Origin: Nocardia cyriacigeorgica
Lineage (GTDB): Bacteria; Actinomycetota; Actinomycetes; Mycobacteriales; Mycobacteriaceae
Length of the DNA: 64,000 nt
NCBI RefSeq assembly: GCF_010868145.1
Contig: NZ_JAAGUY010000024.1
Location: 22,099-86,098, forward strand
Direction: 5' to 3'
Below, piece after piece: positions 51,296 through 58,827 of the stretch (positions are counted from its first letter, which is position 1; each line of letters starts with the position of its first letter). The translations under genes and the position numbers were made by a program. Below the pieces are notes generated by a model, which was not told the origin of the DNA, did not search any database, and saw nothing but the letters and a program-made list of their open reading frames with translations.

Positions 51296-52555
51296 ATGAC
51301 CGAGGATTTCACCGATCGACCGTACGGGCCTGAGCCCGGGTCCGTACCGCCGCCGGGTTACCACTCGGCACCCTCCCCGCAGGGCCATCCGTACGGCATC
51401 CAGCCACTTCAGGCACCAGGGCCGCAGCCCAAGCGCCCGGTCCGCACCGGCCTTGTCGCGGGTGCGGTGGCGCTGGCGCTGGTCAGTGGCGGTGTCGGTG
51501 GTGCGGTCGGCGCATTGGTCGCGGGCAACGACGACGGCGGCGCGGCCGTCACCAACGCGCTCGACGCACCCAAACCGAATATCGACAACGCCTCCAACGC
51601 GCCCGCGGGCTCCACCCAGGCCGTGGCACAGGAAGTGCTGCCGAGCGTGGTGATGATCAAGGTCGCCAGCAATCGCGCACAGGGCGAGGGCTCGGGAGTC
51701 GTTCTGTCGTCAGACGGGCTGATCCTGACCAACAACCACGTCGCGGCGGGCGGCGGGCCCGGCGCCAAGATGGAGGTGACCTTCGCCGACGGCAGCACCG
51801 CACCGGCCACCATGGTCGGTGCCGATCCCGTCTCCGATCTCGCCGTCATCAAGGTCGAAGGCAAGACCGGCCTGACCCCGATCGAACTCGGCAGCTCGGC
51901 CGGCTTGCGGGTCGGCCAACCTGTCATCGCGATCGGCTCGCCGCTCGGATTGGCAGGCACCGTCACCACCGGCATCGTCTCGGCGATGAACCGTCCGGTC
52001 TCCACCTCCGGCGACGCGGGCGCCGATCCGTCGACTCCCAATCCGGTCATCGACGCCATCCAGACCGACGCCGCGATCAATCCGGGCAACTCCGGTGGCG
52101 CGCTCGTGGACGCCAACGGCAAGCTGATCGGCATCAATACCGCCATCGCCACGCTCGGCGGCTCCGAACTCGGCGGCCAGCAGACCGGCTCGATCGGGCT
52201 CGGGTTCGCCATACCGGTCGATCAGGCGCGCCGGGTTGCCGAAGAGTTGATCAAGACCGGCCATGCCACCTACCCCCAGATCGGCATCAAGGTCCCGCGC
52301 AACGACACGGTGCGCGGAGCGCGGGTGCTCGAGGCGACTCCCGACGGTCCCGCCGCCAAGGCTGGGATTCCCGGGGGTGTCGTCATCACCAAGATGGGCG
52401 ATCGCACCATCGATTCCGGCGACGCATTGGTCGCCGCCGTCCGTTCCAGCCGACCAGGAGACAAGGTGAGCGTGACATATACCGATGAACAGGGCGGAAA
52501 CGCCAAGACCGTCGAGGTGACCCTCGACGCGGTGTCCACCGGGGGAGCTCGGTGA
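51296..52555 (+). CDS. pepD: HtrA-type serine protease PepD
   Basis: A 419-residue membrane-anchored envelope protease and chaperone. A Pro/Gly-rich cytoplasmic N-terminus (about 1-45), a TM helix (TGLVAGAVALALVSGGVGGA), then the trypsin-like domain with the triad His in LTNNHVAAGGG (about 140), Asp in DPVSDLAVIKV (about 182) and Ser in NPGNSGGALVDANGKLIG (about 266). A C-terminal PDZ domain follows: GARVLEATPDGPAAKAGI. ATG 51296 was taken; GTG 51275 is in frame. In mycobacteria it is an MprA target that feeds back on MprB. Confidence 0.93.
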   Translation: MTEDFTDRPYGPEPGSVPPPGYHSAPSPQGHPYGIQPLQAPGPQPKRPVRTGLVAGAVALALVSGGVGGAVGALVAGNDDGGAAVTNALDAPKPNIDNASNAPAGSTQAVAQEVLPSVVMIKVASNRAQGEGSGVVLSSDGLILTNNHVAAGGGPGAKMEVTFADGSTAPATMVGADPVSDLAVIKVEGKTGLTPIELGSSAGLRVGQPVIAIGSPLGLAGTVTTGIVSAMNRPVSTSGDAGADPSTPNPVIDAIQTDAAINPGNSGGALVDANGKLIGINTAIATLGGSELGGQQTGSIGLGFAIPVDQARRVAEELIKTGHATYPQIGIKVPRNDTVRGARVLEATPDGPAAKAGIPGGVVITKMGDRTIDSGDALVAAVRSSRPGDKVSVTYTDEQGGNAKTVEVTLDAVSTGGAR

Positions 52556-52614
52556 TGCAGGTGCTGCACGGGGGTTGGGAACCGATGCTCGGCGATGGCG
52601 CTACGGTGAGCACC

Positions 52615-53107
52615 ATGGACATCGATGGTTCCGTGGCAGGACGCGCACTGGTCGTGGTCGTCGACGACCGCACGGCTCACGGGGGTGTGGATTCGCTGGG
52701 CCCGCTGGTCACCGAATTGCTCACCGAAGCGGGCTTTCTCGTCGACGCGTCGGTGACGGTGCAGGCCGATGAGGTGGAGATCCGCAATGCGCTCAACACA
52801 GCGGTGATCGGTGGCGTCGACCTGGTCATCTCGGTTGGCGGCACCGGAATGTCGCCGCGTGATGTCACCCCGGAGGCCACCTCGCAGGTGCTCGACCGCG
52901 AGCTGCCCGGTATCAGTGAGGCGCTGCGTTCCTCCGGTCGTGTGGCCGGTTCGCTGGATGCGGGTCTCTCACGCGGCTTGGCAGGCATCTCCGGCAGTAC
53001 CCTCGTGGTGAATGCCCGGTACTCGTGCGGCCATCCGCGACGGCATGGCGACGCTCGGTCCGCTCGCCAGCCGGGCGATCGGCGAACTGTCCGGATTGGA
53101 TGAATGA
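52615..53107 (+). pseudogene. moaB2: MoaB/Mog-type molybdopterin-binding protein with a frameshift
   Basis: MoaB-like protein homologous to Rv0984, 5' of it intact: VGGTGMSPRDVTPEA and SRGLAGISGSTLVVN are preserved. After ...STLVVN (near 53013) the frame is shifted: the reading frame gives ARYSCGHPRRHGDARSARQP to a stop at 53103. The +1 side frame gives AIRDGMATLGPLASRAIGEL and an end at 53107. The best explanation is loss of two bases in the codon before CCCGG (AAT then a Leu codon expected). The restored end overlaps the next ATG by ATGA, as expected for a coupled operon. Either a recent mutation or a sequencing error. Confidence 0.8.
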
Positions 53108-53292
53108 GTTCCACCAACGATCGATCCGATGTCCCCCGTCCGGTCCGCCGGCCGGGGGACGCGGCGCGTCTGGCGCGCATCTTCGGTGACGTACTTCCCG
53201 AGACGACGAGTGATGAGCGCGGCAATGACCGTGACACGCCGTCGAGTGCCGACGACTGGCTGCGGTCCCAGGTTCCGCCGCACCACGGTTGA
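53104..53292 (+). CDS. Small conserved actinobacterial protein of the moaB operon
   Basis: A 62-residue polar protein starting MSSTNDRSDVPRPVRRPGDA and ending DWLRSQVPPHHG, a C-terminal pattern (WLRXXXPPH) seen in small actinobacterial proteins next to moaB/moaB2. Function unknown. The ATG lies in the moaB2 stop region (ATGA). Confidence 0.72.
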   Translation: MSSTNDRSDVPRPVRRPGDAARLARIFGDVLPETTSDERGNDRDTPSSADDWLRSQVPPHHG

Positions 53293-53546
53293 CTTCTTCG
53301 TGTCGCCAGCTACCTCGCTGGTGCGTCTCGGTGCGACCTTTCTACTGCCCGGCTACGTAATTACTGACGCGTAGCTTTCTGGGGCGTTCGAGCATCGAGC
53401 TTTTAAGTGTCAAGGCTTCGTAATGGAATACGTTCCTGTCCCGTAATCGACACCGGCGCGCACGCGCCTTGTGGTCCTTTTCGGCTACTTTGCCGGAACC
53501 CGCAACCTGCATTTATGCACGTCAAGCGATATAAGCATTTTGCATC

Positions 53547-53562
53547 TGTGATGCAGATCACT
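53547..53562. promoter_or_regulatory. CRP/GlxR-like site before the porin cluster
   Basis: TGTGATGCAGATCACT fits TGTGA-N6-TCACA at all but the last base. It lies 291 bp before the first porin gene. Confidence 0.5.
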
Positions 53563-53784
53563 AGAGTTTTGACGAATGCTTTCGTTGTCCGTTCCGTTAC
53601 CGACGGTTAATCTCGCCTCGGACCATCACGACCTGCTGCGTAGTCCAGTGGCCTGCGCGAATGGGCAGACCTCGCGCAGCAAGGTGTGGTTCGGCAGCAG
53701 TTGAGCTGTGCGTTGGAATAACGGCGAGTTACACAACGGCAACAAATGAGCGACACACTGAGCCGGGCCTGTGAGGTCCGATGT

Positions 53785-53807
53785 CCAGCCTCGACGGTCG
53801 AGGCTGG
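53785..53807 (+). promoter_or_regulatory. Leader hairpin before porin gene A1
   Basis: CCAGCCTCGA / TCGAGGCTGG, 10-bp stem, CGG loop. It ends 31 bases before ATG 53838. A different-sequence hairpin stands at nearly the same distance before the A2 gene (55532-55553). Confidence 0.55.
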
Positions 53808-53837
53808 TCTGTTCTAGAAAAATTGATGAGGGGAAGT

Positions 53838-54512
53838 ATGAGCGAGAACCGCACCAACGGTTTGCGCCGCGGAGCCCGTGCTGCGGGCGTCGGCGCCGCA
53901 GCCGCCGTGGCCCTGGGTCTGCTTTCGACCGGGGCCGCGAACGCGGATACCTTCGTGCCGTTGCCGGACGGCGAGAAGGTTGGTCCGGGTGTGACCATCA
54001 AGCGCACCCATGAGCATGCGTTGATTTCGCCGTCCATGGCGGCCAATGGCGCAGGTCGTGTTGTCTGGGTTTCGGGCACCGCGAGCGCGGACGTCACCGT
54101 CACGCCCGAGGGCGAGGTGGGTCCGAACAACGGTCCGACCGGCGCAGATGGCACCAACAACTCCTCCACCCACGGAGCCTCGCAGCTGAACACGGGTTAC
54201 CTCGTCGGCTGCCAGGTCAGCGTCGGCGATGAGGCCGTCACGGCCGGTCTCGCGGGCAGCGTCGACCTCGAGGGCGCCTCGGTCGGTGGCGCGGTGGGTC
54301 TGGAGCTGGGTCCGGGCGAGGTCAAGTTCGTCCAGATCGAGTACAAGGACATTCTGAAGCCGGGCAATTACTCGGTGGAGTACCAGGACGTCGAGATGGA
54401 GATCCAGGGCTGCGCGGGTTACGCGCAGGCGCGGGCGTACACGGTCGTCGAGATCATCGGTGACCACTACTCGAAGACAACCCTTTACGGGCAGCCGTTC
54501 AGCATCGGCTGA
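53838..54512 (+). CDS. MspA-family porin, A type copy 1 (NfpA-like)
   Basis: Outer-membrane (mycomembrane) channel subunit. The 224-residue precursor has an Arg-rich start, a hydrophobic core (AAAAVALGLLSTGAANADTF) with a likely cut after ANA, then the mature MspA-type beta protein: TFVPLPDGEKVGPGVTIKRT, GRVVWVSGTASADVTVTPEG, YLVGCQVSVGDEAVTAG and YAQARAYTVVEIIGDHYSKT. Two Cys remain (GCQV and GCAGYAQ). ATG follows GAGGGGAAGT. It pairs with the B gene 62 bp downstream; Nocardia NfpA and NfpB form one hetero-oligomeric channel. Confidence 0.88.
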   Translation: MSENRTNGLRRGARAAGVGAAAAVALGLLSTGAANADTFVPLPDGEKVGPGVTIKRTHEHALISPSMAANGAGRVVWVSGTASADVTVTPEGEVGPNNGPTGADGTNNSSTHGASQLNTGYLVGCQVSVGDEAVTAGLAGSVDLEGASVGGAVGLELGPGEVKFVQIEYKDILKPGNYSVEYQDVEMEIQGCAGYAQARAYTVVEIIGDHYSKTTLYGQPFSIG

Positions 54513-54542
54513 CGTCGAATTCGACCGTACAAACCTCTCGCC

Positions 54543-54568
54543 TCGAGCGAACTCGACCCTCGAAGGGT
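54543..54568 (+). promoter_or_regulatory. Tandem hairpins, second one covering the B1 ribosome site
   Basis: Hairpin 1 TCGAG-CGAA-CTCGA (54543-54556) and hairpin 2 ACCCT-CGA-AGGGT (54556-54568, shares one base). The AGGG of the Shine-Dalgarno is inside hairpin 2, 6 to 8 bases before ATG 54575. Confidence 0.45.
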
Positions 54569-54574
54569 ACAAAC

Positions 54575-55240
54575 ATGATCAACCGTAAGATCGTGGCGCG
54601 GGCGGCCGGTATCGGTGCCGCCGCGACCGTGGCCATGGGCCTGTTCTCCACCGGTGCGGCCAACGCCGACACCTTCGTGCCGCTGCCCGGCGGCGAAATC
54701 GTCAAGACGCTGTCCGACGGCACCGTGGTAACGGTCCGCCTGGTCGGCGAGTCGGCCAACATCAACCCGTCCCTCGGCTCCACCCCGGTGCACCGCAACG
54801 CATGGGTCTCGGCCAGCGCGCAGGTCGAGCTGTCCGGCTCGGGCGCCGTCGGCGGCAAGATCTACCCGGGTTACGTCGTCGGCTGCCAGGTGAACATCGG
54901 CGGCGGTGGTGTCGAAGGTGGCGCCGCGGCCGGCGGAACCTGGGAAGGCGAACCGACCGGCGGTGTCGAGAGCGGCGGCGAGCTGTCGCTCGGCCCCGGC
55001 CAGGCGAAGTCCTTCTACGTCCTCGACCTCGAAGAGGCCGACGACTTCGGCAGCGAGTCGCACCAGACCCGCAACAGGTTCAAGGGCAGCAGCGGCAGCG
55101 TCACCTGGGCCGATGAGACCATCGGTCTGAGCGGCTGCGCCGGCTACGCGCAGGCGCGCGCGTTCGTGAAGGTCAAGGTCGAGACCGACAACGTCATGTC
55201 GGTCGTGACCCTATGGGGTCAGCCGTTCAGCCTGGGCTGA
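54575..55240 (+). CDS. MspA-family porin, B type copy 1 (NfpB-like)
   Basis: A 221-residue precursor with signal IGAAATVAMGLFSTGAANA. The mature part has DTFVPLPGGEIVKTLSDGTV, VHRNAWVSASAQVELSGSG, GYVVGCQVNIGGGGVEGGA and YAQARAFVKVKVETDNVM, and ends TLWGQPFSLG. It differs from type A by an insertion with acidic loop LEEADDFGSES. Its ribosome site AGGG lies within the short hairpin 54556-54568, and the transcript ends at 55293-55328. Confidence 0.88.
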   Translation: MINRKIVARAAGIGAAATVAMGLFSTGAANADTFVPLPGGEIVKTLSDGTVVTVRLVGESANINPSLGSTPVHRNAWVSASAQVELSGSGAVGGKIYPGYVVGCQVNIGGGGVEGGAAAGGTWEGEPTGGVESGGELSLGPGQAKSFYVLDLEEADDFGSESHQTRNRFKGSSGSVTWADETIGLSGCAGYAQARAFVKVKVETDNVMSVVTLWGQPFSLG

Positions 55241-55292
55241 TCGGCGCCTGCTCGGGTATTCCCAGGGCTGAGCAAACGTAGCCGGCATCTCG

Positions 55293-55328
55293 AACGCGGG
55301 TCTGTCACAATCGTGACAGACCCGCGTT
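55293..55328 (+). terminator. Terminator after the first porin pair
   Basis: Perfect 16-bp stem AACGCGGGTCTGTCAC / GTGACAGACCCGCGTT, AATC loop, followed by CTGCTGTTT. Confidence 0.92.
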
Positions 55329-55531
55329 CTGCTGTTTCAGGCCCGCGACCGGCGAAATCGCCCTTGTCGCGGCGGATTCGGCCGATCTGCGTAACCTCTC
55401 GGCTACCTTCATCTCATCTTGCTGCCATGTAGCGGATGGCAGGCCGTCCCTGACTGTTCACTCCCTGTGCCGATTCGGGTTCATCTCGCGGTCAGGGCCC
55501 TCTTAGAGGCTCTTCTGAGCCTGTTGTAGGC

Positions 55532-55553
55532 CAACCTCGTGCGAACGGGGTTG
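55532..55553 (+). promoter_or_regulatory. Leader hairpin before porin gene A2
   Basis: CAACCTCGT / ACGGGGTTG, 9-bp stem with one wobble pair and a GCGA tetraloop. Ends 25 bases before ATG 55579. A second hairpin, AGGCTC-TTCT-GAGCCT, lies just upstream (55507-55522). Confidence 0.5.
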
Positions 55554-55578
55554 TCGCTGAATCCTGATGAGGGGAAGT

Positions 55579-56241
55579 ATGAGCAAGAACCGCACCAACG
55601 TCACGCGCGCGATGGGCGTCGGCGCCGTCGCCGCCGTGGCCATGGGACTGTTCTCGGCCGGCGCCGCCAACGCGGACGCCTTCGTGCCGCTGCCGGACGG
55701 TGAGAAGATCGGACCCGGCGTCACCATCAAGCGCACCCACGAGAGCGCGCTGGTCTCGCCGTCGTTGGCGGCCAACGGTGCCGGTCGCACCGTGTGGGTT
55801 TCGGGTGTCGCGAGCGCGGACGTCACCGTCACCCCCGAAGGTGAGGTGGGTCCGAACAATGGTCCGACCGGTGCTCCGGGTACCAACAACTCCTCCACCC
55901 ACGGCACGTCGCAGCTGAACACCGGCTACATCGTGGGTTGCCAGGTCAGCATCGGCGACGAGGCCATCTCCGCCGGCGTCTCCGGCAGTGTCGACCTCGA
56001 CGGTGCCTCCGTCGGCGGCTCGGTGGGACTCGAGCTCGGCCCGGGCGAGGTCAAGTTCGTCCAGATCGAGTACAAGGACATCACCAAGCCGGGTGTCTAC
56101 TCCGTCGAGTACCAGGACGTCGAGATGGAGATCCAGGGCTGCGCCGGTTACGCACAGGCCCGCGCCTACACCGTGGTCGAGATCATCGGCGACCACTACT
56201 CGAAGACCACCCTCTACGGGCAGCCGTTCAGCATCGGCTGA
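55579..56241 (+). CDS. MspA-family porin, A type copy 2 (NfpA-like)
   Basis: A 220-residue precursor, close paralogue of the first A gene: signal AVAAVAMGLFSAGAANADAF, then the same VPLPDGEKIGPGVTIKRTHE, PTGAPGTNNSSTHGTSQLNT and a nearly identical last 60 residues ending LYGQPFSIG. The region TGATGAGGGGAAGTATGAGC around the start is preserved between copies. 109 bp before the second B gene. The A-B unit has been duplicated. Confidence 0.88.
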   Translation: MSKNRTNVTRAMGVGAVAAVAMGLFSAGAANADAFVPLPDGEKIGPGVTIKRTHESALVSPSLAANGAGRTVWVSGVASADVTVTPEGEVGPNNGPTGAPGTNNSSTHGTSQLNTGYIVGCQVSIGDEAISAGVSGSVDLDGASVGGSVGLELGPGEVKFVQIEYKDITKPGVYSVEYQDVEMEIQGCAGYAQARAYTVVEIIGDHYSKTTLYGQPFSIG

Positions 56242-56313
56242 TTCCGGGTCGACCCGGCCGGGGTCGACTCGGCCGGAACGAGCCGATGTGCGTCGAATCC
56301 GCCAATCAATCTC

Positions 56314-56341
56314 TCGCTGAAGCGAATCAACCCCAGAGGGG
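56314..56341 (+). promoter_or_regulatory. Tandem hairpins, second one covering the B2 ribosome site
   Basis: TCGC-TGAA-GCGA (56314-56325), then CCCC-AGA-GGGG (56331-56341). The AGAGGGG Shine-Dalgarno is in the second, 9 bases before ATG 56351. Different bases from the B1 leader but the same arrangement. Confidence 0.45.
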
Positions 56342-56350
56342 CATTACACA

Positions 56351-57019
56351 ATGATCAACCGTAAGAGCATCGTGCGTGCGGCTGGTGCGGGTGCCGCCGC
56401 GGCCGTCGCGATGGGCCTGTTCTCCACCGGTGCCGCCAATGCCGACACCTTCGTGCCGCTGCCCGGCGGTGAAATCGTCCGCACCCTGTCCGACGGCACC
56501 GTGGTGACCGTCCGCCTCGCGGGCGAGTCGGCCAACATCAACCCGTCCATGGGCTCCACCCCGGTGCACCGCAACGCGTGGGTCTCGGCCAGCGCGCAGG
56601 TCGAGCTGTCCGGCTCGAAGGCCAAGGGCGGCAAGATCTACCCCGGCTACGTCGTGGGCTGCCAGGTGAACATCGGTGGCGGCGGCGTCGAGGGTGGCGT
56701 CTCCGGTGAGGGCACCTGGGACGGCGAGTCCTTCGGTGTCGGCGCCGAGAGCGGCGGCGAGCTGTCGCTCGGCCCCGGCCAGGCGAAGTCCTTCTACGTG
56801 CTCGACATCGAAGAGGCCGACGACTTCGGCAACGAGGCACACGAGAAGCGCAACAAGTTCAAGGGCAAGAGCGGCAGCGTGACCTGGGCCGACCAGACCA
56901 TTGGTCTGAGCGGCTGCGCCGGCTACGCGCAGGCCCGTGCGTTCGTGAAGGTCAAGGTCGAGACCGAGAACGTGAACTCCGTGGTGACCCTGTGGGGTCA
57001 GCCTTTCAGCATCGGCTGA
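56351..57019 (+). CDS. MspA-family porin, B type copy 2 (NfpB-like)
   Basis: A 222-residue precursor starting MINRKSIVRAAGAGAAAAVA, signal ending FSTGAANA. The mature protein matches the first B copy (GGEIVRTLSDGTVVTVRLAG, VHRNAWVSASAQVELSGSK, IGGGGVEGGVSG, and an acidic loop IEEADDFGNEAHEKRNKFKG), ending LWGQPFSIG. Terminates at the hairpin 57037-57071. Confidence 0.88.
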   Translation: MINRKSIVRAAGAGAAAAVAMGLFSTGAANADTFVPLPGGEIVRTLSDGTVVTVRLAGESANINPSMGSTPVHRNAWVSASAQVELSGSKAKGGKIYPGYVVGCQVNIGGGGVEGGVSGEGTWDGESFGVGAESGGELSLGPGQAKSFYVLDIEEADDFGNEAHEKRNKFKGKSGSVTWADQTIGLSGCAGYAQARAFVKVKVETENVNSVVTLWGQPFSIG

Positions 57020-57036
57020 TTTCTCGGCACCGACGC

Positions 57037-57071
57037 GAATGGGCCTGTCGCACTTGGCGACAGGCCCATTC
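57037..57071. terminator. Terminator between the second porin pair and mscL
   Basis: Perfect 15-bp stem GAATGGGCCTGTCGC / GCGACAGGCCCATTC with an ACTTG loop. Serves both directions. Confidence 0.92.
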
Positions 57072-57087
57072 GTCGTTTCAGCCTGGA

Positions 57088-57504
57088 TCAGTATTCGTGG
57101 CGGCTGCCGCTGGTCTTCTGGCCCTCGGCCAGCAGATCCCGGATCTGGATGAGCAGGTCGGTGTCGCTGAGCACCTCCTCATCCTCCTCCTCGTCCTTGG
57201 TAAAGCGCTTCTTCAGCTGCGAGGCCGGCATGACCAGCACGAAGTACAGGACCGCGGCGATCATCAGGAAGTTGATGCACGCGGTGATGATCGGTCCGAC
57301 TTCGACGAACGTCGAGGGGTTGTCGGCTACCAACCGGAAACCGAGCCCCAATTCGTTGGGGCTACCGAAAACCGCGAGCAGCGGATTGATGATCCCATTG
57401 GTGAACGAGGTGACGATCGCGACGAACGCCGTACCCATGACGACAGCTACTGCCAGGTCGACGACGTTTCCGCGAAGTATGAAATCCTTGAACCCCTTGA
57501 GCAA
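57088..57504 (-). CDS. mscL: Large-conductance mechanosensitive channel
   Basis: Pentameric osmotic safety valve of 138 residues. MLKGFKDFILRGNVVDLAVA (S1 helix and TM1 start), VVMGTAFVAIVTSFTNGIIN with the hydrophobic gate, an extracellular loop, TM2 (ITACINFLMIAAVLYFVLVM) and an acidic cytoplasmic C-terminus DEEEDEEVLSDTDLLIQIRD. Syntenic with Rv0985c. Confidence 0.96.
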   Translation of the reverse strand: MLKGFKDFILRGNVVDLAVAVVMGTAFVAIVTSFTNGIINPLLAVFGSPNELGLGFRLVADNPSTFVEVGPIITACINFLMIAAVLYFVLVMPASQLKKRFTKDEEEDEEVLSDTDLLIQIRDLLAEGQKTSGSRHEY

Positions 57505-57628
57505 AGCCCTGTCTCCTTCGATGCGCGAACCGACGTCCGCAGCTTCCTGTCGGTCTTGACGGATGCTAATTGAGGTTGATGGCTAACGCCTGGCGAACCG
57601 ATGCCATATGGCCCACAAGTGATCGATA

Positions 57629-58342
57629 TCAATGGAATACGACGGTCAGGGCCGTGCTCAGCGAGGCCGCCGCGACGGTTGCCGCATGGTCGGCGGCCAT
57701 GGCGACCAGGACGACCCGATCCGCGGATCGGGTCGGTGTCGCGCCCGGTGTGCCGGATATCAGTATCACGGCGGCGTCGGTGGCCAAGGTCCGCGCGGGA
57801 CGGGAGGTGGCACGATCGGATTCCTCGGCGGCGATGACGTCGACGCGATCGCCTGCGCGCAGGATATCGGCGACAGCGGTATCGGCCAGGCGGATGGGGA
57901 CGATCCTGGCGTCCGGGGCACCACCGGCGACTGCGGCAAGTCGCGGGCCGATCACCCGGAGGTCGGTGAGGATTTCACCGCCGCGCATGGCGCCGGTCAG
58001 TGTCGCGCCGATCAGCGGGGCAGGATCGCGAATCGCACCGGCAGGTAGCGCCCCGGATTCCCGGTCGACAACGCGCAGGTCACTCGATTCGAGGAGATGG
58101 CCGGGCGGAAGATCGTGGGCCGTGACGACGACGCTCATATGGTCGGCGTCGGGGTCCCCGCGGAGGAACAAGATGATCGCCGCCGCGGTGAGTGCACCGG
58201 CCAGCAGCCGCCGGGCAAGCAGGCCGTCGGCCCACGGCGGCCGATTCCAGAGCGCTTCCCGCAAGGTCTCACCGCGGCCGAGCGAGGTATCGCGCACGCG
58301 GGGCGGTCGGAGCCGGTGACGGGCGGCCAACGATCGGATCAT
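57629..58342 (-). CDS. SAF-domain (CpaB/RcpC-like) membrane protein
   Basis: A 237-residue protein with one TM helix (LLAGALTAAAIILFLRGD, about residues 45-62) and a following SAF domain SVVVTAHDLPPGHLLESSDL, plus an RcpC-type segment VPIRLADTAVADILRAGDRV. This is the plan of pilus-assembly CpaB proteins, but no pilus genes are near. It corresponds by position to the Rv0990c region of M. tuberculosis. The last residues ALTVVFH are hydrophobic. Confidence 0.8.
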   Translation of the reverse strand: MIRSLAARHRLRPPRVRDTSLGRGETLREALWNRPPWADGLLARRLLAGALTAAAIILFLRGDPDADHMSVVVTAHDLPPGHLLESSDLRVVDRESGALPAGAIRDPAPLIGATLTGAMRGGEILTDLRVIGPRLAAVAGGAPDARIVPIRLADTAVADILRAGDRVDVIAAEESDRATSRPARTLATDAAVILISGTPGATPTRSADRVVLVAMAADHAATVAAASLSTALTVVFH

Positions 58343-58432
58343 GCGCCGAGGGTATGGCGAATCTCACCGGCTCGGACCGGGCAAACGATGAGTTGTGGAC
58401 AACTCGCGGGCTGTGGATAACCTGCGGTCGGA

Positions 58433-58726
58433 TCAGCTGGCGGCCGCGGTGCTCGTCGAGGCCGCAGGGGCGGCCGAGGAGCTCGAATCGGAGCCGGTCG
58501 AGGATGAGCCGCTATCGGACTTGGCCGGCTCGCTTGCGGTGGAGGCGCCACCACGGCTGTCGGTGCGGTAGAACCCGCTGCCCTTGAACACGATGCCCAC
58601 GGAGTTGAACAGCTTGCGCAGCTTGCCCGAGCACTCCGAGCAGACGCTCAGCGCCTCGTCGGCGAAGGACTGAACGATATCGAAGCGGTTATCACACTGG
58701 GTGCACGCGTATGAATAAGTTGGCAC
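58433..58726 (-). CDS. FmdB-family zinc-ribbon protein (Ruc-like)
   Basis: A 97-residue protein: MPTYSYACTQCDNRFDIVQS, then CSECSGKLRKLFNSVG, two CXXC pairs forming a zinc ribbon, followed by a Ser/Ala/Thr-rich disordered tail. The M. tuberculosis homologue Rv0991c is described as a redox-regulated chaperone (Ruc) whose Cys-Zn site senses oxidation. Same position between the SAF gene and 5-FCL. Confidence 0.9.
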   Translation of the reverse strand: MPTYSYACTQCDNRFDIVQSFADEALSVCSECSGKLRKLFNSVGIVFKGSGFYRTDSRGGASTASEPAKSDSGSSSTGSDSSSSAAPAASTSTAAAS

Positions 58727-58827
58727 AGGATCCTCCGCAGGGTTCGTCGATCTAGCACTCTACAGCCGACAGTGCCAACGTCGCCAATCGGGAATTCATT
58801 CCCAGGTCACCCGCACTGCGAGTGCGA

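Larger units (their letters stand above)
53293..53837 (+). other. AT-richer leader before the porin cluster
   Basis: 545 bp without a gene. Clearly less GC-rich than its neighbours in 53310-53760. It carries a CRP/GlxR-like site (53547-53562) and a strong 5' leader hairpin (53785-53807). Confidence 0.55.
55241..55578 (+). other. Gap between the two porin pairs
   Basis: 338 bp holding the terminator of the first pair (55293-55328), a promoter region for the second pair and its leader hairpins. No gene. Confidence 0.6.

Noticed and set aside
56244..56257. CCGGGTCGACCCGG palindrome between porin genes A2 and B2 as an operator or terminator
   Set aside because: Self-complementary GC-rich runs of this length occur by chance here; there is no loop and no equivalent between A1 and B1.
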